A DNA stretch of 64,000 nt, from NCBI GenBank assembly GCA_964437215.1, contig CAYTFZ010000005.1, positions 3,456 to 67,455 on the forward strand, written 5' to 3'. Both the position numbers and the translations under genes were made by a program. The DNA is from JAAYAN01 sp964437215 (GTDB taxonomy: Bacteria > Bacteroidota > Ignavibacteria > Ignavibacteriales > Melioribacteraceae). Under the pieces are notes generated by a model that saw only the letters and a list, made by a program, of their open reading frames with translations, was not told the DNA's origin and did not search any database. Shown here in pieces: positions 18,229 through 26,437 of the stretch (positions are counted from its first letter, which is position 1; every line of letters starts with the position of its first letter).

Positions 18229-18943
18229 TTTTTATCAGTTCCTCAATTTTTATTCTGTTTTCATAAATTGCTTTACCAACAATAACTGCAAAAACATTCA
18301 TTTTCTTCAATTTAATTATGTCATCCGATGAGCTAACTCCGCCTGATGCAAATAAATTAATCGCCGGAAATTCATTCTGAAGTTTCTCATATAGCAAGTA
18401 ACTTGGTCCGGTTAACATCCCGTCCTGCGAAATATCTGTGCACAAGAAGTTTTTTATTTGCAGTGATGAACAATATTTAATGTGTTCCGAAATTGTAACC
18501 TCTGTTTTTTCGGTCCAGCCTCTAATAGCAATTTTTTCATCTAAAACATCAGCAGCTATAATAATCTTTTGAGCGCCCAATTTTTCAACAATTTTTTCAA
18601 ATTCCGGCTTGTTTTTTACCGAGATTGAACCAATAATTATACTGTCTACACCGGCATCTATCGCTTTTTCGGCATCTTCATAACTTCTGATTCCTCCGCC
18701 AAACTCAATTTTTAAGGAAGTCTTGGATTTTATTTCCCTGATATTCTCAATGATGTTAATATTTCCTGTTTTTGAACCGAGCAAATCAACAAGATGCAGC
18801 CATTCAAATCCTGCATTCTTATAAACTAAAGCTTGTTCAATAACGGAATCGGAATAAACTGTAACTTTTTTGTAATCGCCTTTAAGAAGCCGCACAACCT
18901 GATTATTCAGTATATCTATTGCAGGAATTATTCTCATTTTCAC
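18218..18943 (-). CDS. hisA: ProFAR isomerase
   Basis: Amadori isomerase of step 4, a TIM barrel homologous to HisF. 241 residues with Asp10 (IIPAIDILNNQVVRLLKGDY) and Asp132 (IIAADVLDEKIAIRGW), plus FGGGIRS and ASGGVSS phosphate loops. An alternative start is the Met two codons downstream. Eight bases separate it from hisH. Confidence 0.96.
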   Translation of the reverse strand: MKMRIIPAIDILNNQVVRLLKGDYKKVTVYSDSVIEQALVYKNAGFEWLHLVDLLGSKTGNINIIENIREIKSKTSLKIEFGGGIRSYEDAEKAIDAGVDSIIIGSISVKNKPEFEKIVEKLGAQKIIIAADVLDEKIAIRGWTEKTEVTISEHIKYCSSLQIKNFLCTDISQDGMLTGPSYLLYEKLQNEFPAINLFASGGVSSSDDIIKLKKMNVFAVIVGKAIYENRIKIEELIKIGK

Positions 18944-18951
18944 TTCTTAAT

Positions 18952-19539
18952 TTATGCTAGTTCAATAAAATTTTTAAGTAATTTTAAACCTGCTTCACCC
19001 GATTTTTCGGGATGAAATTGCACTCCGTAATAATTATCTTTTTTAACAGCAGCAGAAAATTCCAAACCATGTAACGATGATGCAATTGTATAATCGTTTA
19101 ACGGGACGTAAAAAGAATTAGCATAATAAAAATATGTTTCATCTTTTATCCCGTTGAAAAGTACATCATTTTTTAAAATTTTCACCCGGTTCCATCCCAT
19201 ATGCGGAACTTTTACAGCCGAAGGATCAAACATATCTGTGCTTCCCGGTAAAATTCCCAAACCGGCAGAATTCCCTTCTTTCGATTTTTCGCACATTACC
19301 TGCATACCTACACATATTCCTAAAAGAGGTTTTTTCATTATTCTTAAAAGGTTTACCAGATTAAGCAAATGTAATTTTTTTATTGTAAATCCGGCTTCTC
19401 CTACTCCAGGGAAAATAATCTTTTCGGAATCACAAATATCCTTTTCGGAATTTGTAATTTTATAATCGGCATTAATTGATTTTAATGCATTAGCAACCGA
19501 TGCAGTATTTCCTGCTCCATAATCTATAAGTGCAATCAT
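18952..19539 (-). CDS. hisH: Imidazole glycerol phosphate synthase, glutamine amidotransferase subunit
   Basis: Class I glutaminase supplying ammonia to HisF. 195 residues. Nucleophile Cys76 (GICVGMQ) and the His176/Glu178 pair (VQFHPEKSGEAG) complete the triad. Overlaps hisB by 4 bp. Confidence 0.97.
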   Translation of the reverse strand: MIALIDYGAGNTASVANALKSINADYKITNSEKDICDSEKIIFPGVGEAGFTIKKLHLLNLVNLLRIMKKPLLGICVGMQVMCEKSKEGNSAGLGILPGSTDMFDPSAVKVPHMGWNRVKILKNDVLFNGIKDETYFYYANSFYVPLNDYTIASSLHGLEFSAAVKKDNYYGVQFHPEKSGEAGLKLLKNFIELA

Positions 19540-20420
19540 AACATTCCTTTTGTTGACGGCAGAGCGCCATTCGTTCTTTCATCTATTCTGCAGGCTTCGT
19601 TAAGAGCTTTTGCAAATACTTTAAACATTGCCTCAATTTTATGATGATCGTTTTTGCCTTTTGCACGGATATAAATATTTGCTTTCAATCCCGAAGCCAG
19701 CCCCCGGAAAAATTCCTCAGTCAATTCAGTCGGGAAATCGCCCACTTTTTCGCGCTCGAATCTGCATTTGAAATTAAGATAAGTTCTTCCGCCTAAATCA
19801 ATAGCGCACTTGGCAACCGATTCATCCATAGGAATAAAATAACCATATCTTTTAATTCCTTTTTTGGTTCCTAAAGCTTCAAGCAATGCTTCCCCTAAAG
19901 TAATTCCAACATCTTCAACTGTATGATGTTCGTCCACGTGCAAATCGCCTTTAACATTAATTTTAAGATCAATATTTCCATGCTTTGAAATCTGCTCAAG
20001 CATATGATCGAAAAATCCGACTCCGGTTGATATTTGTGAGAGTCCGCTCCCGTCTAACCGGGTTTCAATTGTAATATCAGTTTCTTTTGTCTTTCTCTTT
20101 TTCAGTGATGATCTTTCGCTTTTTATAATTTCTTCAGCAGCAGATAAGAAATCGTTAATGCTATCCGAAATTACTATTGTCTTCTCCGAATTGTTTTTTT
20201 TCTTATCGCTTATAAAAAAGTCAAATTTCTCTTTACCTGCTTTTTTTATTGAAATGTTTTCAAGCTTAAGAATATCGTTTAGTAATAATTCCTTTGAGCT
20301 TAAATCAGCATCCGAATAGAGCTGATAACCTCTTTCCGATAGTTTCTTTAATCCGCTTATAAGTCCTTTGGATTTAGCATTTTTAATATCGAACAACGAT
20401 TTTTCTATTTTAACTTTCAT
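19536..20420 (-). CDS. hisB: Imidazoleglycerol-phosphate dehydratase with a decayed N-terminal phosphatase-like domain
   Basis: 294 residues. Residues about 112-294 are a complete dehydratase, with GFFDHMLEQ, DEHHTVEDVGITLG and KNDHHKIEA metal-binding motifs. The first 105 residues resemble a shrunken histidinol-phosphate phosphatase (HAD) domain: LISGLKKLSERGYQLYSDAD aligns in pattern with the LxxLxxxGYxLxxxTN segment, and TIVISDSINDFLSA with the late VIGDxxxD segment. The nucleophile DxDGT motif and the Cys-rich zinc loop of the E. coli domain (about 165 residues) are absent, so phosphatase activity is not expected. Histidinol phosphatase must then come from outside this operon. Overlaps hisC by 4 bp. 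Confidence 0.92.
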   Translation of the reverse strand: MKVKIEKSLFDIKNAKSKGLISGLKKLSERGYQLYSDADLSSKELLLNDILKLENISIKKAGKEKFDFFISDKKKNNSEKTIVISDSINDFLSAAEEIIKSERSSLKKRKTKETDITIETRLDGSGLSQISTGVGFFDHMLEQISKHGNIDLKINVKGDLHVDEHHTVEDVGITLGEALLEALGTKKGIKRYGYFIPMDESVAKCAIDLGGRTYLNFKCRFEREKVGDFPTELTEEFFRGLASGLKANIYIRAKGKNDHHKIEAMFKVFAKALNEACRIDERTNGALPSTKGML

Positions 20421-21466
20421 TTTAATATTTCTTTTAATTCTTTAAGAAAAACATCATTTTCTTCTTTATTTCCGATGGTAACCCGCAAGCAATTTTCAAG
20501 ATTTATCTGCGAACTCCGGTCGCGTATTATAACGCCTTTGTCTGCTAGTTTTAATTGAATAATTTTTGCATTCGAAACCCGGAATAATAAGAAATTTGAA
20601 TCAGAATCAAAAACTTTTTGTATTGCAACAGTTTTTTCAAGCTCATTTTTCACTCTTTCCCGTTCTTTTATAATCTCAGTTACATACAAATCCTTTTTAG
20701 GATAATTATTAACTGAATTTATAACAGCTTGCCTGGTAAGTTTATTCAAATTGTAAGGGGCTTTAATTTTCATAAAATATTTAATAATGCTCTCGCTTGC
20801 GGCGCAATAACCGCAGCGAACTCCAGCAAGCCCCCAAGCTTTCGAAAATGTCCGGAGTACAACAAGGTTATTATATTTTTCTATTTCTTTTATAACACTT
20901 CCCTGATCCGTAAAATCGATGTATGCTTCATCAACAGCCAGAATTCCATTGAACTTTTCTGCCAGATTGATAATATCCTTTTTTCTTAACAAATTACCCG
21001 TAGGGTTATTAGGCGAACAAACAAAAATAATTTTTGTCTGCTCGTCTGTATTAGTAAGTATCTTTTCGGTATCAAGCTGAAAATCTTCAGTAAGAGTTAC
21101 GTTTTTAACTTTAACATCATTTATTTCGCAAGCTACCTGATACATCCCGTAAGTAGGCTCGGCTGTAATAACATTATCTTTCCCGGGATTGCAAAATATT
21201 CTTACAAGCAAATCTATAACTTCGTCCGAACCTACGCCGAAAAATAGATTTTTAGCAGGGATGCCAATATAATTTCCTACAACCTTTCGCAAATCGTTTT
21301 GCGCCGGATCCGGATATCTATTCAATTCGATGTCTTCAATCTCAATAACGCTGCCTATTCCGTTTTCGTTTGCATCTAAAAGAATGCCGCTTAAATAACT
21401 GTCGCGCGCAGAAGTATACGGTTTAAGATTCCTGATATTTTCGCGAACTAATTTATCAATTTCCAT
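20417..21466 (-). CDS. hisC: Histidinol-phosphate aminotransferase
   Basis: PLP-dependent class II aminotransferase, 349 residues. The PLP lysine is Lys209 (LRTFSKAWGLAGVRCGY), with CSPNNPTGN and AVDEAYIDF upstream. Overlaps hisD by 11 bp and hisB by 4 bp, so translation is coupled along the operon. Confidence 0.97.
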   Translation of the reverse strand: MEIDKLVRENIRNLKPYTSARDSYLSGILLDANENGIGSVIEIEDIELNRYPDPAQNDLRKVVGNYIGIPAKNLFFGVGSDEVIDLLVRIFCNPGKDNVITAEPTYGMYQVACEINDVKVKNVTLTEDFQLDTEKILTNTDEQTKIIFVCSPNNPTGNLLRKKDIINLAEKFNGILAVDEAYIDFTDQGSVIKEIEKYNNLVVLRTFSKAWGLAGVRCGYCAASESIIKYFMKIKAPYNLNKLTRQAVINSVNNYPKKDLYVTEIIKERERVKNELEKTVAIQKVFDSDSNFLLFRVSNAKIIQLKLADKGVIIRDRSSQINLENCLRVTIGNKEENDVFLKELKEILK

Positions 21467-22748
21467 TTTCCATCCTTATTTTTACTGCATTTGCATGAGC
21501 TTGTAAATCTTCTGTTTCGGCAAGTGTAATAACTGTTTCCGAAATACTTTTTAGTCCGGTCTGTGTTAATTCCTGAAATGTAATTCCTTTCAAAAAAGAT
21601 TCAACATTTACGCCGCTGAACGATTTGGCATAACCGTACGTAGGAAGCGAGTGATTTGTTCCGCTGGCATAATCGCCTGCGCTTTCGGGAGAATAATTAC
21701 CGAGGAAAACAGAACCCGCGTTGGTAATATCTTTTATTGTTTCATTAATATTTTCTATACTAAGGATTAAATGCTCCGGAGCAAAACCATTGCTGAACTC
21801 AATTGCCTGTTTAATATTGTTTACAACAAGTATATATGAATTATTTAACGAACTGTCGGCAAATTCTTTCCTTTTCAGTGTTTCCGATTGTTTCTCTGCT
21901 GCATCCGAAACTGCTTGGGCAATTTCGAATTCTGTTGTTACTAATATTGCTTGCGAATCTAATCCGTGTTCAGCCTGCGAAAGCAAATCCGCAGCAATAA
22001 ATTCCGGATTTGCAGTTTTATCTGCAATTATTAAAACTTCGCTCGGACCGGCAGGCATATCAATAGCACAGCCGTCCGGGTCGACACTAACAATTGATTT
22101 TGCCGCTGTTACAAATTGGCTTCCCGGACCGAATATTTTATCAACTTTTGGAATGCTACTCGCACCATAAGCCATTAATCCGATAGCTTGTGCTCCGCCA
22201 ACTATATAAAATTCTTCAATTCCGCATTTTTCTGCTGCATAAAGCAATGCAGAATTTACAATTCCGTTTTTTGCAGGCGAACATACAACTATTCTTTTGC
22301 ATCCGGCAATTCCGGCAGGAATTCCCAGCATTAACATAGTTGATGGCAACACTGCAGTACCTCCTGGAATGTAAAGTCCAACATTTTCTATAGGTCTGTA
22401 CTGCCTGAAACATTTTATACCAGGCATAATTTCAACACTGTAACCTTCGGGTTTCTGATATTGATGAAATTTTAAAATATTTTCATAGGCGCTGTCAATT
22501 GCTCTTTTAACTTTCTCGTCTAAAAGATTTGCACCTTTGCATATTTCATCTTTGCTCAGTTGGATGTTATCGGTTGCAAGTCCGTCAAACTTTCTTGCAT
22601 ATTTCAAAACTGCATCAATACCATTAAGCTTTATTTCTTCTAAAACAGGCTTTACAATATCAAGGATTTTTTGATTGTTAATTGCCGGTCTTTTAAAAAG
22701 ACATTTAATTTCATCAGCATTTAATTTATTTACATCTAATATTTTCAT
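21456..22748 (-). CDS. hisD: Histidinol dehydrogenase
   Basis: Zinc enzyme oxidising histidinol to histidine in the last two steps. 430 residues. VGLYIPGGTAVLPSTMLML, zinc ligands Gln258 and His261 in SQAEHG, and the catalytic pair Glu325-His326 in GFAPEHL are present. One base separates its start from the hisG stop. Confidence 0.97.
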   Translation of the reverse strand: MKILDVNKLNADEIKCLFKRPAINNQKILDIVKPVLEEIKLNGIDAVLKYARKFDGLATDNIQLSKDEICKGANLLDEKVKRAIDSAYENILKFHQYQKPEGYSVEIMPGIKCFRQYRPIENVGLYIPGGTAVLPSTMLMLGIPAGIAGCKRIVVCSPAKNGIVNSALLYAAEKCGIEEFYIVGGAQAIGLMAYGASSIPKVDKIFGPGSQFVTAAKSIVSVDPDGCAIDMPAGPSEVLIIADKTANPEFIAADLLSQAEHGLDSQAILVTTEFEIAQAVSDAAEKQSETLKRKEFADSSLNNSYILVVNNIKQAIEFSNGFAPEHLILSIENINETIKDITNAGSVFLGNYSPESAGDYASGTNHSLPTYGYAKSFSGVNVESFLKGITFQELTQTGLKSISETVITLAETEDLQAHANAVKIRMENGN

Positions 22749-22749
22749 A

Positions 22750-23619
22750 TTACACTATCATATTATCAATTTGCAAAAGTAAAATCCCCGAAGCTCCAGC
22801 ATCTTTTAGCTTGTTATTTATCTGCCAGAATGTTTCGGATGGAATTACTGCATGAACAGCAACAAGATTTTCATCTGCAAGCGGCAAAACTGTTGGACTT
22901 TTAATTGAAGGCAATATTTCAATAACTTTTTCAAGCTGGTTCTTTGGTACGTTCATCATAAGATATTTCGATTTTTTTGCTGTAAGAACCGAATCTATTC
23001 GGATTAAAAGATTATCCAAAAGTTCTTTTTTGTGTGAATCCATTTCTACTGCCGATGATTTAATAAGAACAGCCTCCGATTCGAAAACAGGAAATGATTT
23101 TTTCAGTTTATTCATTTTTAAAGTATTTCCAGTAGATACAATATCACATATCATATCTGCGACACCCAAAGAAGGAGCAATTTCAACAGAGCCGCTTATT
23201 TCAATAATTTTTGCATTTATAGAATTTTCTTTTAGAAATGATTTTAGAATATTAGGATATGATGTAGCAATTGTTTTACCGTTAATTTCATTCAGGTTAC
23301 TTAGTTCTTTGTTCTCAGGTACCGCAATCAGAAGTCTGCACTTACTGAACCCGAGCCTTTTTACAATTGAAACCGCTGCCTGTTTTTCAACCATTACATT
23401 TTCGCCCACAATTCCGATATCCGCAACTCCATCCTTAACGTATTCTGGTATATCATCATCGCGAAGAAACAGAATATCAATATCATAATTACGCGAAGGC
23501 ACAAGCAGCCTTTCTCCATAATTATCAATTTCAAGTCCGCATGCTTTAAGCATTTCCATAGTCTTTTCTGAAAGTCTGCCTTTTTTTTGAACTGCTAATT
23601 TTAAGTTTCCGTTTGCCAT
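22750..23619 (-). CDS. hisG: ATP phosphoribosyltransferase, long form
   Basis: First, feedback-inhibited step of histidine synthesis. 289 residues, the hexameric long form with a C-terminal ACT-like histidine-binding domain (about 215-289), so no HisZ partner is needed. Seen: LAVQKKGRLSEKTMEML, DIGIVGENVMVE and the PRPP loop DMICDIVSTGNTLK. First structural gene after the leader peptide and terminator hairpin; the ATG lies 20 bp after the hairpin. Confidence 0.96.
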   Translation of the reverse strand: MANGNLKLAVQKKGRLSEKTMEMLKACGLEIDNYGERLLVPSRNYDIDILFLRDDDIPEYVKDGVADIGIVGENVMVEKQAAVSIVKRLGFSKCRLLIAVPENKELSNLNEINGKTIATSYPNILKSFLKENSINAKIIEISGSVEIAPSLGVADMICDIVSTGNTLKMNKLKKSFPVFESEAVLIKSSAVEMDSHKKELLDNLLIRIDSVLTAKKSKYLMMNVPKNQLEKVIEILPSIKSPTVLPLADENLVAVHAVIPSETFWQINNKLKDAGASGILLLQIDNMIV

Positions 23620-23639
23620 AATTTTCCTTTAAAATTAAA

Positions 23640-23661
23640 AACCCCGGTTGAGGCCGGGGTT
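23640..23661 (-). terminator. Attenuator terminator in the his operon leader
   Basis: AACCCCGG and CCGGGGTT form a perfect 8-bp GC-rich stem with a six-base loop, followed on the minus strand by TTTTTAATTTT. It stands between the leader peptide and hisG, not after a gene, so it must be conditional. Its 5' arm and loop (GGCCT, 23655-23651) can pair instead with AGGCC at 23704-23700. Confidence 0.88.
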
Positions 23662-23704
23662 CATTTATTATTTATTTCTAAAAATTTAAGTTTTGTCCTG
23701 GCCT
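23651..23704 (-). promoter_or_regulatory. Predicted antiterminator pairing of the his leader
   Basis: AGGCC (23704-23700), right after the leader-peptide stop codon, can pair with GGCCT (23655-23651) inside the terminator; after one mismatch two further G-C pairs form (23698-23697 with 23657-23658). A ribosome stalled at the His codons leaves this segment free; a ribosome at the stop codon covers it. Confidence 0.7.
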
Positions 23705-23705
23705 G

Positions 23706-23753
23706 TCAGCAAAGATTTGAGTGATGGTGAAAATGTAAAGTTGTTTTTAACAT
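23706..23753 (-). CDS. hisL: Histidine operon leader peptide
   Basis: Fifteen codons from ATG 23753 to TGA 23706: MLKTTLHFHHHSNLC. Four of residues 7-11 are His, an extreme enrichment just ahead of a conditional terminator and the hisG gene. By analogy with enterobacterial HisL, scarcity of charged tRNA-His would stall the ribosome here and let the antiterminator form. Too short for standard gene finding. Confidence 0.88.
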   Translation of the reverse strand: MLKTTLHFHHHSNLC

Positions 23754-23779
23754 ACTTATCTTAAATAATTTATGCAAGT

Positions 23780-23807
23780 AATATAGACAGAATTATCAAA
23801 ATTTCAA
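23780..23807 (-). promoter_or_regulatory. Predicted his operon promoter
   Basis: On the minus strand TTGAAA (23807-23802), 16 bp spacer, TATATT (23785-23780). The predicted start near 23773 gives about 20 nt before the leader-peptide ATG. It begins just past the stop codon of the upstream RNase D gene, so the operon is transcribed independently. Confidence 0.65.
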
Positions 23808-23812
23808 AACCA

Positions 23813-24721
23813 TTATTTTATTCTGCTTGTTTTTTTCGAATATTCATCTTCAGCCTTTATAAAAGCTTCGTATATCAAATCCATTAATGGCATGGCTCTT
23901 TTGGGAATTGAAATGTTTTTAAGTAAAGAATCTGGAGAAATATTTTTTCTTATAGCAATTTTAATCAAGTCTTCGTTTTTTATAACCCAAAATGGCGGGA
24001 AATCAATTTTACGGGCAATAATATCACGCGCATTATACAAATGCTTAAGCACATTTTTTTGCTGATAATTTAAATTCCCGCTTCCTTTAATCTGCAAATG
24101 CGGGTTCTTTTTTTCTTTTATATCGCATTTTTCAAGCTGAAGGTTTTTGATTCTGAGGATTTCTTTTTGCTCATCATTCAGATTTTTGTTAAGATAATTC
24201 TCAAGTTCAAATAAATATTTAACATCATTTTCTGCATATTTAAGCTGGTCGTCACTTAAAGGTCTTTTGTTCCAATCGGATTTTTGCTTTTTCAGCTTAT
24301 GCGAATTATCCACATTTAAAACTTCCGAAACAATATTTTCAAGACCAAGTCTGGCATATCCTAATATTTTAAATCCTGCTTGAACATCAAAAATATTCCT
24401 CAACTGTATTCCTGAAGAATGCTTAAGCAATTTCACATCGAATTCGGCGCAAAACATTACCTTGCAGATTTTTTCATCTTCAAATATCGATTTCAAAGAG
24501 CTTATATCTTTAATTGTTACTGGATCAATTATGTATATTTTATCTTCAATTCGCAGCTGAATAAGACAAATGTGAATTCCATACCTGTGAAGGTTTGATT
24601 CGCCTTCAATATCCAGACCTATTTTTGTAATCCCGCAATTTTTTATAATTCCTGCAAGACTTTCAAGTTTTTCGCTTGTGTTTATCAGATTCTTTTGCAA
24701 TAAAAACCATTCGAAATTCAA
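23813..24721 (-). CDS. rnd: RNase D family 3'-5' exonuclease
   Basis: 302 residues. The DEDDy exonuclease domain (about 10-180) has Asp37 and Glu39 in GLDIEGES, Asp95 in FCAEFDVKLLK, and the YX3D motif Tyr162/Asp166 in KYAENDVKYL. A helical region at about 213-270 (QQKNVLKHLYNARDIIARK) fits the HRDC nucleic-acid-binding domain. RNase D trims tRNA and other RNA 3' ends; no tRNA in this window encodes CCA, but that link is only circumstantial. Monocistronic, just upstream of the his promoter. Confidence 0.88.
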   Translation of the reverse strand: MNFEWFLLQKNLINTSEKLESLAGIIKNCGITKIGLDIEGESNLHRYGIHICLIQLRIEDKIYIIDPVTIKDISSLKSIFEDEKICKVMFCAEFDVKLLKHSSGIQLRNIFDVQAGFKILGYARLGLENIVSEVLNVDNSHKLKKQKSDWNKRPLSDDQLKYAENDVKYLFELENYLNKNLNDEQKEILRIKNLQLEKCDIKEKKNPHLQIKGSGNLNYQQKNVLKHLYNARDIIARKIDFPPFWVIKNEDLIKIAIRKNISPDSLLKNISIPKRAMPLMDLIYEAFIKAEDEYSKKTSRIK

Positions 24722-24891
24722 ATAAGGTGTAAATATACCTAAATATATTTTAAATCACTTTCTTCATTAATTATTTTATTGTTTTTTTTATTATTTACGA
24801 ACATTTTTACATATTTGATTTATTGATATTTCATATACTTTTTCATTTCCTTGCGATAATTATTTGATTTAATAAAATATAAAGGTAAAAA

Positions 24892-26388
24892 ATGAGCATT
24901 AAATTTATGACTGCCGATGAAGCAGCATCGTTTATTAAAGACGGGGATGTTATCGGTTTCAGCGGATTTACACCTGCAGGAGCTTGTAAAGCAATTCCTA
25001 AAGCCATTGCAGATAAAGCTGTGGCAGAACACAATGCAGGAAAACCATTTAAAGTTGGAGTAATAACAGGTGCATCTACCGGTGATTCCCTTGACGGTTC
25101 GTTAGCGCGTGCCGAAGCAATTTCTTTCAGAACACCTTATCAATCGAATAACGATTTAAGAAAACTTATTAATGCCGGTAAAGCTAATTTCTTTGATTCT
25201 CACCTTTCGGTTGTTGCACAGAATATTAGATATGGTTTTCTCGGGAAGATTAACTGGGCTGTTATGGAAGCCTGCGATGTTAATGAAAACGGTGAAATCG
25301 TACTTACTTCTGCAGTAGGAATTTCCCCTTCCATTTGCAGAGTTGCCGATAAAATTTTAATTGAATTAAACAGAAAGCATCCCAAAGAACTTCGCGGAAT
25401 GCATGATATTTATGAACCTGCCGACCCGCCATATCGCAAAGAGATACCGATTTACCGTCCATCAGATAGAATCGGTTGCGCTGTTATTCAGGTTGATCCT
25501 AAAAAAATTGTTGGTGTAGTAGAAACTGATTTACCCGATGAAGTCGGGGGATTTAAAGAACTTGACCCTGTAACAGAAAAAATCGGGGAAAATGTATCAA
25601 CTTTTCTTGCAAGCGAGTTAAAAGCTGGCAGAATTCCTAAATCTTTTCTTCCTATTCAATCCGGAGTGGGTAACATTGCTAATGCAGTTCTTTATTCACT
25701 TGGTGAGAACAAAGAAATCCCGGCATTTGAAATGTACACAGAGGTAATTCAGGATGCAGTTATTAACTTAATGAAAAAAGGAAGAATTACTTTTTCAAGC
25801 GGCTGTTCACTTACAGTATCGCCTTCCCTTTTACAAGAAATTTACGATGATTTAAATTTCTTCCATTCAAGAATTATTCTCAGACCTCAGGAAATTTCAA
25901 ACAATCCTGAAGTTGCACGCAGAATCGGAATAATTTCTATTAATACTGCAATAGAAGCTGATCTCTTCGGTAATATCAACAGCACTCAGGTTTTAGGTAC
26001 AAAAATGATGAACGGCATCGGTGGCTCGGGTGATTTCACACGTAATGCATATATTTCCATATTTACAACTCCTTCGGTTGCAAAGGACGGAAAAATAAGT
26101 TCTATCGTTCCAATGGTATCACACGTCGATCACAGCGAACATTCTGTTCAAATATTAATTACCGAACAAGGAATTGCCGATTTGAGATCAAAATCTCCAA
26201 AAGAAAAGATGGAACTTATAATTAATAATTGCGTACACCCTGAATATAAAGATATGCTGCGCGAATATGTGAAAATAGGAGGCGAAACTCATACTCCTCA
26301 GACTTTAAGCGCTTGTTTCGGAATGCATACTACTTTCGAAAAATCGGGAGATATGCGCAAAACAAAATGGCAGGATTTTATGGTTTAA
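24892..26388 (+). CDS. Succinyl-CoA:acetate CoA-transferase (acetyl-CoA hydrolase/transferase family)
   Basis: 498 residues. The N-terminal domain starts MTADEAASFIKDGDVIGFSGFTPAG; the C-terminal domain has GVGNIANAVL, the catalytic Glu in MYTEVIQD and the CoA-binding GIGGSGDFTRNAY. These are features of class I CoA-transferases that swap CoA between succinyl-CoA and acetate (the AarC/Cat1 group). Such an enzyme can form acetate in fermentation or activate it. No other acetate gene is adjacent; substrate range is inferred from similarity. Ends in a UUCG-loop terminator shared with the symporter gene. Confidence 0.9.
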   Translation: MSIKFMTADEAASFIKDGDVIGFSGFTPAGACKAIPKAIADKAVAEHNAGKPFKVGVITGASTGDSLDGSLARAEAISFRTPYQSNNDLRKLINAGKANFFDSHLSVVAQNIRYGFLGKINWAVMEACDVNENGEIVLTSAVGISPSICRVADKILIELNRKHPKELRGMHDIYEPADPPYRKEIPIYRPSDRIGCAVIQVDPKKIVGVVETDLPDEVGGFKELDPVTEKIGENVSTFLASELKAGRIPKSFLPIQSGVGNIANAVLYSLGENKEIPAFEMYTEVIQDAVINLMKKGRITFSSGCSLTVSPSLLQEIYDDLNFFHSRIILRPQEISNNPEVARRIGIISINTAIEADLFGNINSTQVLGTKMMNGIGGSGDFTRNAYISIFTTPSVAKDGKISSIVPMVSHVDHSEHSVQILITEQGIADLRSKSPKEKMELIINNCVHPEYKDMLREYVKIGGETHTPQTLSACFGMHTTFEKSGDMRKTKWQDFMV

Positions 26389-26392
26389 CAAA

Positions 26393-26422
26393 AAAAAAAC
26401 TCCGGTTCGCCGGAGTTTTTTT
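26393..26422. terminator. Bidirectional intrinsic terminator with UUCG loop
   Basis: CTCCGG (26400-26405), loop TTCG, CCGGAG (26410-26415), with seven A to the left and seven T to the right. It ends the CoA-transferase gene and the convergent symporter gene. Confidence 0.95.
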
Positions 26423-26437
26423 AGAATCATTTAAATT

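Noticed and set aside
21721..22170. 149-codon ORF antisense to hisD
   Set aside because: Shadow frame of hisD with no independent evidence.
23030..23488. 152-codon ORF antisense to hisG
   Set aside because: Shadow of a well-conserved gene; no start signal or family pattern.
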